64,000 bases of DNA. Origin: Pseudoips prasinana. Lineage: Eukaryota; Arthropoda; Insecta; Lepidoptera; Nolidae. Of the stretch, positions 23,737-33,810 are shown one piece after another. The notes beneath the pieces are model-generated. The model had not been told where the DNA came from. It ran no database searches and worked only from the letters and a program-made list of their open reading frames with translations. The stretch covers positions 27,160,549-27,224,548 of the forward strand of contig OX621234.1 in assembly GCA_951640165.1 (NCBI GenBank), in the 5' to 3' direction. The position numbers and the translations under genes are program-made. Every line of letters begins with the position of its first letter. The stretch's first letter is position 1.

Positions 23737-26700
23737 CTAAAAGAAACCACAGAGATCAGTTGTTTTCTTCGGATATGCTCCACCAAATAGTCTGACCGGA
23801 GTTTTACTCCAGTCTATAAACAACATATTATTATTTCGCAATTCAGACTCTTGTAGGGAACATTTTTTATAATTCACAATAACGAACTCTATGCCGATAT
23901 TCTTCACTCTTACGGGAGACATTATGTGTGTCATGTCAATACTCTCATCTGGCTGCACGTATAACACACGGTCGTACAATTCTATATTTTTGCAAACTCT
24001 AGGAGCCAATGACCCAGGCACCGGTGAATCTATGTTCTCACCGTCTAATTCGGATCTGTACTTATTTATATCAGGAACAGTCTCATCGCCTCCAACAAAG
24101 CTTTTTATATTCTGTTCTTTGTTTTTTCCTATCACTCGACGTTCATTTAATGCATTTCCTATCTTGACATTCTTCTCGAAGTTGTGTTTTTGAGCATGGC
24201 TTTCCTGTGTTGTCGTTTTGTGTCCAGGTAAAAATCCGTGGTTATATTTTAGAATTGACAATGTATTCTTATTGTGATCAGATTGGTTAGACACCTGGGT
24301 TGCTAATTCTCGTCCTTCTACTATAGCCTTATCGTCTTTAAACTGAACCACTTTTTGGTGTTCATGTTTATATTTAAGTCGCACAGATGGATTTCTTTTA
24401 TTTATCTGAACAATTTTTTCGTTGATATTACTTTGTCCGTCCTCAGTATCTAATTTAATTTCGCGTGGTGTATATTTAGTAAACGATTTAACGTTATGCC
24501 ATTTCTTACTATCAGAAAGAATTTTAGTATAATCGTCCTCCTTTTTCATTTGTGATTCACTAGACTCTATAAAATCTTCTAATGATTTTAAAACTGGTAA
24601 AATAGAAAGCAGTTTATTTGTTTGTAATGCTATCTCTGTAGCACTTGGTTTTCTAGTAGATTTGGGTTCAAATATAGGTATTACAGTAGGCGTCGTATCA
24701 GTGATTTCCAAACTCTCATCACCATTTTCTTCATTTTTTACATTTCTATAAAACCGATGATCTTGTCGCTTATTCGGCACTCCTCTAATTGATATTTCAA
24801 CCTGTTTTGGTTGTGTTTCTGCATGAGTTTTTAAAATGCTGTTTCTAAGGTCATCTTCAAAAATTTGGACATTTATTTGTGGAATCCTTCTAGTATTATC
24901 AAACTGTTTTTCTACCAAATTTCTACGTTTAAATTGTGACGGTGGGCGAACTTTAACTAGTTTAAAATCTGATGCATAAGGGAAATTATCTGAGATTTTT
25001 GTTAACGGAATAGTCTGAGGTACTTTTTTTTGTTCCCTAGCGCGTGACTGAATACTTTTAAGGTAATTTAATACGCTACCAGCAAATTTGGAACTTGTCC
25101 ATTGGCCATAAACTTTCGGTTTTTTTTCTACCGGTGGAGGCGTTTCAACTTGAGATATTTCTGGATTTTTTTTCGTAGCCGGTGTTTTTTCAAATACATT
25201 TTTACTGGACGGAATATTTTCTTTATCGAACTTATAATTTGATTTAGCAAGACTCGGCCTCTCCGATTCTACCGCATTATCTAAATAACTATATGGTGAC
25301 GGTGGTGGAGGAGTTTCATACTCAGATATTGTTGGAAATACTTGGTTGTTATATGTGAATTGATTTTTAGAACTGTGAGTATTTTGGGGTTTGTAATATT
25401 TACTATTTAAATAATCTCTCCAGGGATTATTCAAGTTCCAATAGTTCAATGTATATTCTAGTTCTGGTGTTACTGATACAGGCGTGCTTGATTTAAATCT
25501 TGAAATTAAAACATCTTTCTCAGCCTGAACCATAGGATCTCTTTTTGTGGATAGATCAAGACCAACAGCATGTTCGATGGAACTATGAGGTGTTCTAAAT
25601 TTAATGAAACTTCTAGTAGCATTAATGATAGAGGGAAACTGTGTAGTTTCAAAGGTATTTACTAGTTCTCCTGTTTGCAGATCACTTAATATGATGTAAT
25701 TAATACTTTGACCATTCACTTTCATTTTATTGTTACGGAAACGTTTCTGTTCAAAGTGAGGATCGTTTTTTATTGTATGATTTCTTTCTATCGTTGATAC
25801 CAGAATCATATTTGTACCAAATATTTCACCTTCCAAGCCATTCGGGGTACCTGTAATTTTATATTAATATTAATTGTTTTATATATGTATATTATTAAAT
25901 TTTATATATTATTATTATATATTTATAGCTACACTATTATTGAAGTTAAACTTCTTTAGGCGCGTTGAGCCCTTCATGGAATCACCGAAAGCTTTTCAAA
26001 GCTATATGTATACTGTGTATATATGCCTCCATGCGTTATTCTACATTATTATATATGCAAAGCGTATTTCTCAATGTGATGATGAAATGTGATGTATGTT
26101 ATATTGTAGATTATTTAGATTAGAAGTGAAACAAATAGGTTACACTTCCATCGGCAATCCCCAAAGACTGCCCGCATGTGGTTTTTCGGAAAATAGATGT
26201 TCATAATGATAATTACCATTCTCAGCCGTTCCATATCCAATGATTACACTGCCACCACCAGGCAATACATAGCCCAGGAGCTGAAAAGTTAATAAAATTC
26301 AAATCAATTTGCAAAGCTTTATAGATCAACTACATTCTATTTTGTAATTCGTGACTTTTACATCATACAAACTGATAATTACTTTGGGAAATGTTAATGT
26401 TATGTGATCAAAATACTATATTTGAAAATTGATTAGTTATTTAATAACATAAAAATTTTCAATCTAAAACATAGATTCAGATAATTTTGCTGTTCTTCAA
26501 AGTTTAAATAATATCTTGTGTTAGCTATACCTGCGCCTTCGTATTGAGTTGGACGTACGCCGACGTGTTACATTATGTTTCCTTTGCAAAAGGTACCCTA
26601 AATTTGAAGATCTTAGCAGATCTTGAAAAAAGCTATTTTCACTATTGTTATAGTGTAACCTCAGCATCAGTTTGTAGACAATCCAAAGAAGCAATGCCAT

Positions 26701-28927
26701 GCCTGGATGGTAAGCTGACGAGGCGGCTACTACGACTTAGCAGGAAAAGCCTGCGCGTTGTGTTGGGGACCATCACTGGACATTACTCACTCAACAAACA
26801 CTTTCACACTATTGGCATAACTGACAGCCCTCTGTGCAGAGCGTGCATGGACGCTGACGAAACGGTTGCGCATGTGTTCCTCGAGTGCACAGGCATCGCG
26901 AAAATCCGTAGAGAAACCTTGGGTTCACCAAAAACTCTTACGGAGGCCCTGAGAAGTTTGGGAGATCTAATATGCTTTTGGAAGGAGGTGGGCTGGATGG
27001 AGTGAAGGCCGTCGTGGCTCACATACAATGGTCCACATCGGGACTAAGTGCGGAAACCATACCCACAAAATGATGATGATGATGATAGTATAACAGAAAT
27101 AACCCTATAGATAATTGAAAACAAAGATTATAAATATTTTAATTTTTAAATTATTTGTTTTTATCACGCAAAATCTTTTGAATTGATTTTGATTAGAATA
27201 AAAAACATAACGCTACTCTAGGACGGGAACTGAACAAATATAATATATACACCCTTAGATATAGAATACTTTGGCTATTAAAACCTTTTCTGAGACTCCC
27301 TATTGTTTAGTGTTTCGAGTTCAACCCCTATGTATGATTATTTACTAGGTGGCGTCGGAGTTGGCTTTTAAAAACATACAATTTATGGCGATTACCCTTT
27401 ACAGGTTTTTAGGTTAGTAGGTATACAAACTATACCGCTGTCGACTGCTATCGATTTTGATTCTTAGATCTCAATTTTATAAATTAGTTTATTTTTCATC
27501 GGTTTATTACAGTCAGCGTGATAGTTTTTGTTAACATCCTTCATCCAGACTTGGAAAACAGCAAATATTTTGAATAAATAGCGTCTAAAACTGACTAGTA
27601 GTATAGGCGTCATACACAAACATATACACACAAAAATACAAAAAATAAACTATCGATTTTACAAAACTAAGAAGTACCTGTTTTAAAAATATTCAAAAGA
27701 CGATGTTTTCTTTATATTTTTTTATAATATGCATAAATACAAGATCTATTAAGTATAAATTTTCCGGAGACTTGGCACACATCCTATGTTTTGCATCCTT
27801 CTTAAACATAAATACAGATCTGTGTCTTATGTTCACATATAATGCCACATGCATGAATCCCGGAACCCTTCAAGATGGCGAAGACAGATATTGCTTATCA
27901 GTTGACTTCCGTTTCTTTGAGTATTCATTTATTAATTCTATCTATCTATTTATAATGAAATGGCTTCCTTTTAGAATATTATTTATACAAACATTTCTCA
28001 CATGAATCATATAAGAAACCTAATTGAATAAAATGTTACATGAGCTATCGATTCCCCCTCAGGTAATAGCGATGGGATTGTCTTTCTATAGATAGGTGCG
28101 ACAACCTTGTCTGGAGCTCTAGTTTCGTAATAGCTGTCTATGTCCATTTATCTCATATGCTAAATCGTGGCCCGAGTGACCTCAGGCGGTTGAATAAAGT
28201 TATGCGGCCATTTGTCTTCTAGCACATAACGCTAGAGTGATTTGTTAGTGTCTCAATATTAGTTCCGATCGGATACGTCATGTATAGGGCAATGTGATTT
28301 AATAAACTTTATACTTACGGTTTGTGATGCTTGACACGAAACAAGGCGAGAATCCATGTAAATTGCCCACGCACCGTAATCCGATTGGTAGGACAGGCAG
28401 ACATGACGCCACACATCTTTGATGACATCGACAGGTGAACTGGAGGTGATTCCATTGATTGACACTTTGATGTGTTGTCCTCCCGAGTCAAGCCAAAGCC
28501 TTACTACGCGATTATTGCCATTTGCTAAAATGCATATAATATCTGATTAATTGGACCATAAACTCGCATATCGAGTGCACATAAATTATGTAGCATGTCT
28601 TCATATTAACGCTAATCACACGGAGTACGTGTGTGAGTATTACTTAATCCATTTGGTGATTATCATTCGCCTACATTTTATAATGTAGGTAACAACCGTC
28701 GACACAATAAGAGAGATGTAGGAAAACGCTTGCATCTGAGTAACTATATTAATTAACCTTCAAAAACAAACAACAGACTCTATAGCAACTGATTTAAACC
28801 AAATGTATATAGAATTATCTCGAAACCATTCACTGTGGAATTTAAAATAAATATTTTTATAATTGTTTAGCAAATAACGCAGACATGACATAACCTATAT
28901 ACAAAACAAATGAGAAACATCGCTCTA

Positions 28928-28960
<33 letters not shown>

Positions 28961-29008
28961 CTATAACTAACCGTGATGTACACTTAGGAATTAACACAAT
29001 AAATTAAT

Positions 29009-29048
<40 letters not shown>

Positions 29049-30535
29049 ATTAATTTATTGTGTTAATTCCTAAGTGTACATCACGGTTAGTTCAGAGCCA
29101 TTACGCCTAATATTTGTAATGGCACCCGACGGCAAGAAATTAATGAAAAACGTCATTGAACCCACAATTTTGTAAGGGAAGTACAAATAGCATTTGCAAT
29201 GTCGATCTCAAGGGCATACGCTAAGTGTTTGTGGCATCAATCTTGAAAATCCATGTTATTCACATGGCCAGCCTTTTTTATGTCGCCTGTTCCCGTGTCG
29301 GAATACTAACAAAACTATTTATAAACTCGCAAGAATAAAAAACTAAGAATATTGTATATCATAAAGCATTAGAATAATAAATGCACTTTTTTTTTATTAT
29401 ACCAATTCGAATTAAATAGTCATCGTTAAGACAGGACAACGCTTGTCGGGTCAGCTAGTATTATTTAAAAGAGTCGATTCGCACGTTTCGGATGAGTTCA
29501 ATTCGTGCAAATCGTCCAATAAGCCATCTTAGCTACTTTTATGTTATGGTTTCACGCATAATACGGTCTTCATAAAGTGAAATAGACATATCAATTAATT
29601 AAATGGTTTAAACTTAATACAGATAAAGCTCTGTAATAAGAAATAAAAGAAACTTAGAAATACAATAAAAAGCAGTGAGGCATATTCCACAGGAAATTAT
29701 ATAAATAGTAACACAAAAATATGGATAAGCACTTTTTTATTTTTTACTTATAGTAGTAGTATATTCACTAATGCCAACTTAACATAAGTTTAAACGTATT
29801 AAAGTTAACCTACTTTAAGTATTTTCCGTAACAGAAACGATGTTGCAATCTCTCCTCAAAAATATACGTTGCCATATCCATCATGCTTGAGTGACAAAAG
29901 CGAAGCAAAATGTATCCAAAAATGCCAAATTGTGTAATACTGGGTCTGAATGAGTTTGCATTAAAGGGGGTCACATTTATTATAATAACGCAATCTTTAT
30001 ATGCTCATTACTTTATTTTTGTGGTTTCACTCTCTACGTAATGACGACAGACCGTGATACATAAACAACTATCGATGTTGTCTTCAAGATTTAGACATAC
30101 TTACCAACATATGTAAATATACTCTGGTCACCAAGTAGCTCATAAACACGAATCCACGAACAAAATGTGAATTCTCTGAGCGGTGGCGTCTCGATATCGT
30201 ATTGGAGAAACTGTAATATAAAGATATTAAAAGATGCTGATTCTAACCTAACTAAAACATTCAAGTTCATGCTTCAAGTAAGTTGTTTCCATAAATAATA
30301 GTAAAATTATTTGATCGGATAATTTACAATTCGGACAAAAACCCAAAATTTATCCGCCAAATCAGATGATGTTGGGATTAAAAAAGGGCCCTTACATACT
30401 CACGTAAATTAATTATGATTGACTACAAACCTGTGCATATCCTTTCTGTTTTAGCACTATTTTGTAGACAGGTCTATTAATCGATATGCCGACCGAAACG
30501 ACACTCAGCAACACAATTAAATTCATCCACGCCAT
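23737..30535 (-). CDS. Secreted pentraxin-like protein with long disordered tail (864 aa)
   Basis: Five coding exons join in frame: 30535-30431, 30210-30105, 28524-28319, 26280-26217 and 25850-23737 (2,595 bases including stop). The start at 30535 follows gcaac and opens a signal peptide (MAWMNLIVLLSVVSVGIS). A splice acceptor at 30549-30550 implies an upstream non-coding exon. Residues about 36-180 form a pentraxin/concanavalin-like fold. FTFC (Cys52) and HVC (Cys113) match the conserved pentraxin disulfide pair. HVCLSYQS fits the family signature HxCx[ST]Wx[ST] except Trp to Tyr. PGGGSVIIGYGTAENG and GLEGEIFG follow as in pentraxins, but the calcium-binding QEQD-like residues are absent. 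Residues about 200-770 are polar, rich in Lys, Pro, Ser and Thr, lack cysteine and contain ETPPPPSPY and ETPPPVEKK. The last about 92 residues contain three cysteines and end DLCGFF. Secretion is inferred; ligand unknown. Confidence 0.88.
26140..26216 (-). other. In-frame read-through past exon 4 donor (possible short isoform)
   Basis: If the intron after 26217 is retained, the frame stays open for 24 codons (NYHYEHLFSEKP...WGLPMEV) and stops at 26140-26142. This gives a 185-residue pentraxin-only secreted protein. The donor AATG|GTAATT is reasonable and joining to 25850 gives a good family match, so splicing is the main form. The residue content of the extension looks coding-like, but there is no nearby minus-strand AATAAA. 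Confidence 0.3.
26640..27090 (+). mobile_element. 5'-truncated LINE, C-terminal zinc-knuckle end, in intron
   Basis: The open frame to 27,005 (VVLGTITGHYSLNKHF, then IGITDSPLCRACMDADETV and HVFLECTGIAKIRR) is the CX2C...H...C terminal region of R1/Jockey-type LINE ORF2 proteins. The 3' UTR is short and ends in a (GAT)n tail at about 27,071-27,090. It sits in antisense orientation within the intron between pentraxin-like exons 3 and 4. Confidence 0.85.
28932..28960. repeat. (TA)n microsatellite
   Basis: About 14 TA units immediately left of the large palindrome. Confidence 0.9.
28965..29092. repeat. 128-bp perfect palindrome with (AT)n centre
   Basis: The arms begin aactaaccgtgatgtacac and end gtgtacatcacggttagtt. 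They pair without mismatch through the outer 48 bases and then through an (AT)n core, symmetric about 29,028.5. It lies in the intron between pentraxin-like exons 2 and 3. It resembles a young foldback MITE or a replication-generated palindrome. Confidence 0.92.
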
Positions 30536-31234
30536 GTTGCAAATCGACCTAATAATTAAAAAAATATTATATAATTTGAAAACGCACGAGTAACAATTAT
30601 TAACGCAACCTTCATATAGATGCGGCAATGTTTATGCATAATACGATGGTAAGAAATCACCGACCCGGATATTTTGTTTTTGAAATCTTCTATGATATTA
30701 TTAAATGATAATCATTAGATAAACAGTCGTGTGCTTGCAGTATAAAACGAAATTGCCAACTGACACCTCTTTCCCGTTGCACAAGTCATTGTGAATATTT
30801 TGCAATTATGTTTGTAAACCACAATGTTATTTACTGTATACATTGTTGTGTTCTGATTGTGCCTACGTCTTATAATATTATATACGATAACAAAAGAGCT
30901 CTCTCGTCAACCCGATGATTATGCTTTTAGCGATGAGGATCACAAACACATTGTTTGCTGGTGGAATTTTGAATATTGTTCACATAATTTCACCGCGTAA
31001 AATAACACGCATGTTTTGGCAAGAAATACATAGCTACCTACAATACCTAGCAAGAAATATAATGCTATCTACATGCCTAATTTTTGGTTGAAACTTGAGG
31101 ATCGTGCGTAAATATTTTATTTATAATATAAATCAGTTAATGTAATTTAGATATAGAGCAGTACATAAACGATGCTGGCAGTTCCATAGTCGGAAAATTT
31201 AACTAATTTAAATGTTATTACGTCTATCTCTAAT

Positions 31235-31590
31235 ATCATCATCATCATATCAGCCGAAAGACGTCCACTGCTGGACAAAGGCCTCCCCCAAAGATCTTAA
31301 CAAGTGCCGGTCTTGCGCTATTCGCATCCAGCAGTTTCCAGCGACCCGCACAAGATCATCGGTCCATCTTGAAGGGAGCCTGCCCACGCTGCGTCTTCCG
31401 GTTCGTGGTCGCCACTCAAGAACCTTTCTGCCACAACGGCCATCGGTTCTACGAGCTATGTGCCCCGCCCACCGCCACTTCAGTTTTGCAATTCTTCGGG
31501 CTATGTCGGTCACTTTGGTTCGCCTGCGGATGTCGATATTTCTGATTCGATCCCGCAGGGAAACTCCAAGCACTCCGCACCTCATATATG
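31235..31590 (-). mobile_element. RTE LINE 3' end, nearly intact C-terminal frame
   Basis: The minus-strand frame reads GVSLRDRIRN, RRTKVTDIARRIAKLKWRWA, GHIARRTDGR and VLEWRPRTGRRSVGR, then WTDDLVRVAG and QQWTSFG. This is the diagnostic RTE-clade C-terminus, followed by a (TGATGA)n tail. 5'-truncated near 31,590. It is more intact than the fragment at 17,605-17,750. Confidence 0.9.
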
Positions 31591-31861
31591 TAATATACTG
31601 GTATGAAAATAACAGGGTATACATAGATTTGCCAAGCAACTAAACTGCACGCTGATACTTGCAGGGCACATATGTAAATACTCGACAGGTCCTTACGTGT
31701 CGCTTAATATTACTCAGTATTTCGCGACAAAACTAAAATTCCACTAATAAAGATGCCCTGACCTTTTCATGAGAACCATGTTAGATTAGATTGCATAAAT
31801 ATTAAAATTACTTTAGTAGGTATAGAATAGGATATGGAATAAATATTTAAAAAAAGGATTT

Positions 31862-31985
31862 CTACTGTGTTTTCTGGCAGTGTTTTTCAGTAGCTACAAA
31901 GTCATACACGGTGGGGTAAAAAAAATTGACTATTCCACACAAATGTAATATTTGAATGGAATAAAGGAAAAAAAATGAAACAGGG
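31862..31985 (+). repeat. Dispersed repeat (family F), copy 1
   Basis: The blocks ctggcagtgtttttcagtagct, ggtggggtaaaaaaaattga and ttccacacaaatgtaatatt recur in inverse orientation at 58,018-58,150. An AATAAA-like end (ggaataaagg) suggests the 3' end of a retroelement. Confidence 0.7.
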
Positions 31986-32179
31986 TTTTATCAATACGAG
32001 CGTTTAAAAACCTTATGACGACACATTGTGCTGCCGCTAATTACTATCCCTATCTTGGAATGTTTACGCAGAATGTTAGTAATTAGGTACCTAATTTAAT
32101 TTTTATTTCACTAGAAACGCGCAGCCGCTTCCCACTTATACTCAATACTTGCCCATATTTGAGGTCCTTTAAAGGTCAT

Positions 32180-33005
32180 CTAGTTGGATCCACCCTATAT
32201 TGCAGAACTTTATATGTCATATTATTATTAAGCATAACAGTGGATAGCATAAACTTCATTTCGCAGAAAATCACTTGGCATACACTCATCTATCATAAAT
32301 AAATACTCATATTTTTTTAGTCAGAATCAGCAGAATATATTTATTAAACTAATAATAATTTAAAAGTAGAACCATCATATCGTAGAAAGTTTACAGTCAG
32401 AATCGTATTTTGGCAGAATTTTCATATGGAGGCAGAACTATCATATCGCAGAAAGTTTACAGTCAGAACCAACTTTTGGCATACATATTATTATCACATT
32501 TCAGAAAATTCATAGAATAATTTTACATTTCTTACCTATCATAATAATAGAATTAACTGAACACTACTTTTTTTGCCACAGAAATACGACGATATTATAC
32601 GGTTCATTGCTCCAACTTCCTGATCATAATCAATTAGCGCCAATTTTCACCAACTTAATTAACTTAAAAATGCCCTTTTATAGAAATGCCAATATGCCTA
32701 ATAAAATTATTCCAAATGAAATTCTGCCAACTTTATAGTATGCCCAGTGAAATTGCATCAAATAATCGTCACTCTAAATAAACGATATGCTCAATAAAAT
32801 TATGCGAAATGATGACATTGTCAAAGGTAATTGCCAAATAAAATTCTGCAAACTTAACAGAATGCTATTGTAAATTCGGACATGTTAACATTCTGCCAAA
32901 AATACAATGATTTTTTATTCATTAATAATATTCGTTTGGAGCAGATTATGCCATCTGTGTTTTGCCAAATGAAATTCGGAGTTTTATAATTCTGCCAGAC
33001 AGATG
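32180..33005. mobile_element. Foldback-like element with arrays of a TTCTGCCA motif
   Basis: The left half repeats TGGCAGAA-like words (tttcgcagaaa, ttttggcagaatttt, ggaggcagaactatcat, ttttggcatac). The right half repeats the complement (aaattctgccaac, aaaattctgcaaac, attctgccaaaaat, ttttgccaaatgaaatt, aattctgccagac). The motif orientation flips near 32,560-32,680. The ends are loosely inverted (gtcatctagttgg...gcagaactttata against the complement of tataattctgccagacagatgac). No open frame. This fits a foldback or composite MITE with degenerate subterminal repeats. Confidence 0.5.
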
Positions 33006-33009
33006 ACAC

Positions 33010-33215
33010 CCTATAAAGTTATTATTGACTAACTATGAACCGCGGTTGCACCCGCGTTAAACTTTATATATTATACCCAATGTATTACTTGGATATATAA
33101 GCTATATTACCTACTACAAAGTTTCATCAAAATCCATTAGGTAGTTTTGGCGTGAAAGAGTAACAAACATCCATACTCACAGACTTTCGTATTTATAATA
33201 TTAGTAAGATAAGAA
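33010..33215 (+). repeat. Dispersed repeat (family G), copy 1
   Basis: It shares acccgcgttaaa, ggatatataagctatatta, tttcatcaaaatccat and gcgtgaaagagtaacaaaca with 61,685-61,875. It ends tttataatattagtaagat, as many lepidopteran copies do. It directly abuts the foldback element. Confidence 0.75.
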
Positions 33216-33810
33216 GTTAACGCATTCTTACGTTATGGTATGGCGAATAGCGTTCAAGCGATACATTGTGACAAAAATCGTCGACGATGTACTGCTCGCA
33301 ATTAAGTAAGATTAAGAAATTAGTTAGTTTGAGAGATTAATAATAATACTTTCTTTAAATTCATTAAACTAGCAATAAGGAGAAATACTTACATAACAAT
33401 ACTCAATTACTTTTAATATTTACTTATTTCATGAAAACTATAGAAATATTAGATTCTTATAATTTTTAATAGGAATAAACGGAACACTATCTAATTTTAA
33501 TTTTTATTATCTATCACAAACGAATTCACAATGAACAACTATAACTTCTTCCAAATAGGACTTTACAATTAGTTAGTTTTATATTATTAGTTACTATCTT
33601 CAAACGTCTAGTTGTATTTTACACGAAACAACAAAATGAACAATACTGAACCACAAGGACTTCATGTTGATGTTCCTGATCATGCTGAGATTATGTAGGA
33701 CCCGGTTTCGTTTTGTCCTATTTCAAATCTTTTTTCTGTTTCCAATATCCGGTAGCCAGTTTTCTCTAGCTAATTACCTATTTTAAAATGAAATTTGTAT
33801 TATTTCACAG

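Larger units (their letters stand above)
30549..33810. other. Region between the pentraxin-like gene and the first visible SKT exon
   Basis: It contains a LINE relic, repeat copies and a foldback-like element, listed separately. I see no exon of the SKT family's N-terminal half. A 22-codon ATG frame at 33635-33700 (MNNTEPQGLHVDVPDHAEIM) has a good start context but cannot be spliced in phase to 33811. The promoter of the pentraxin-like gene probably lies near 30.6-30.8 kb, but no core element is certain. Confidence 0.4.

Noticed and set aside
33635..33700. Short ATG frame MNNTEPQGLHVDVPDHAEIM as a first SKT exon
   Set aside because: Stops after 21 codons; no donor gives the phase needed to join the exon at 33811.
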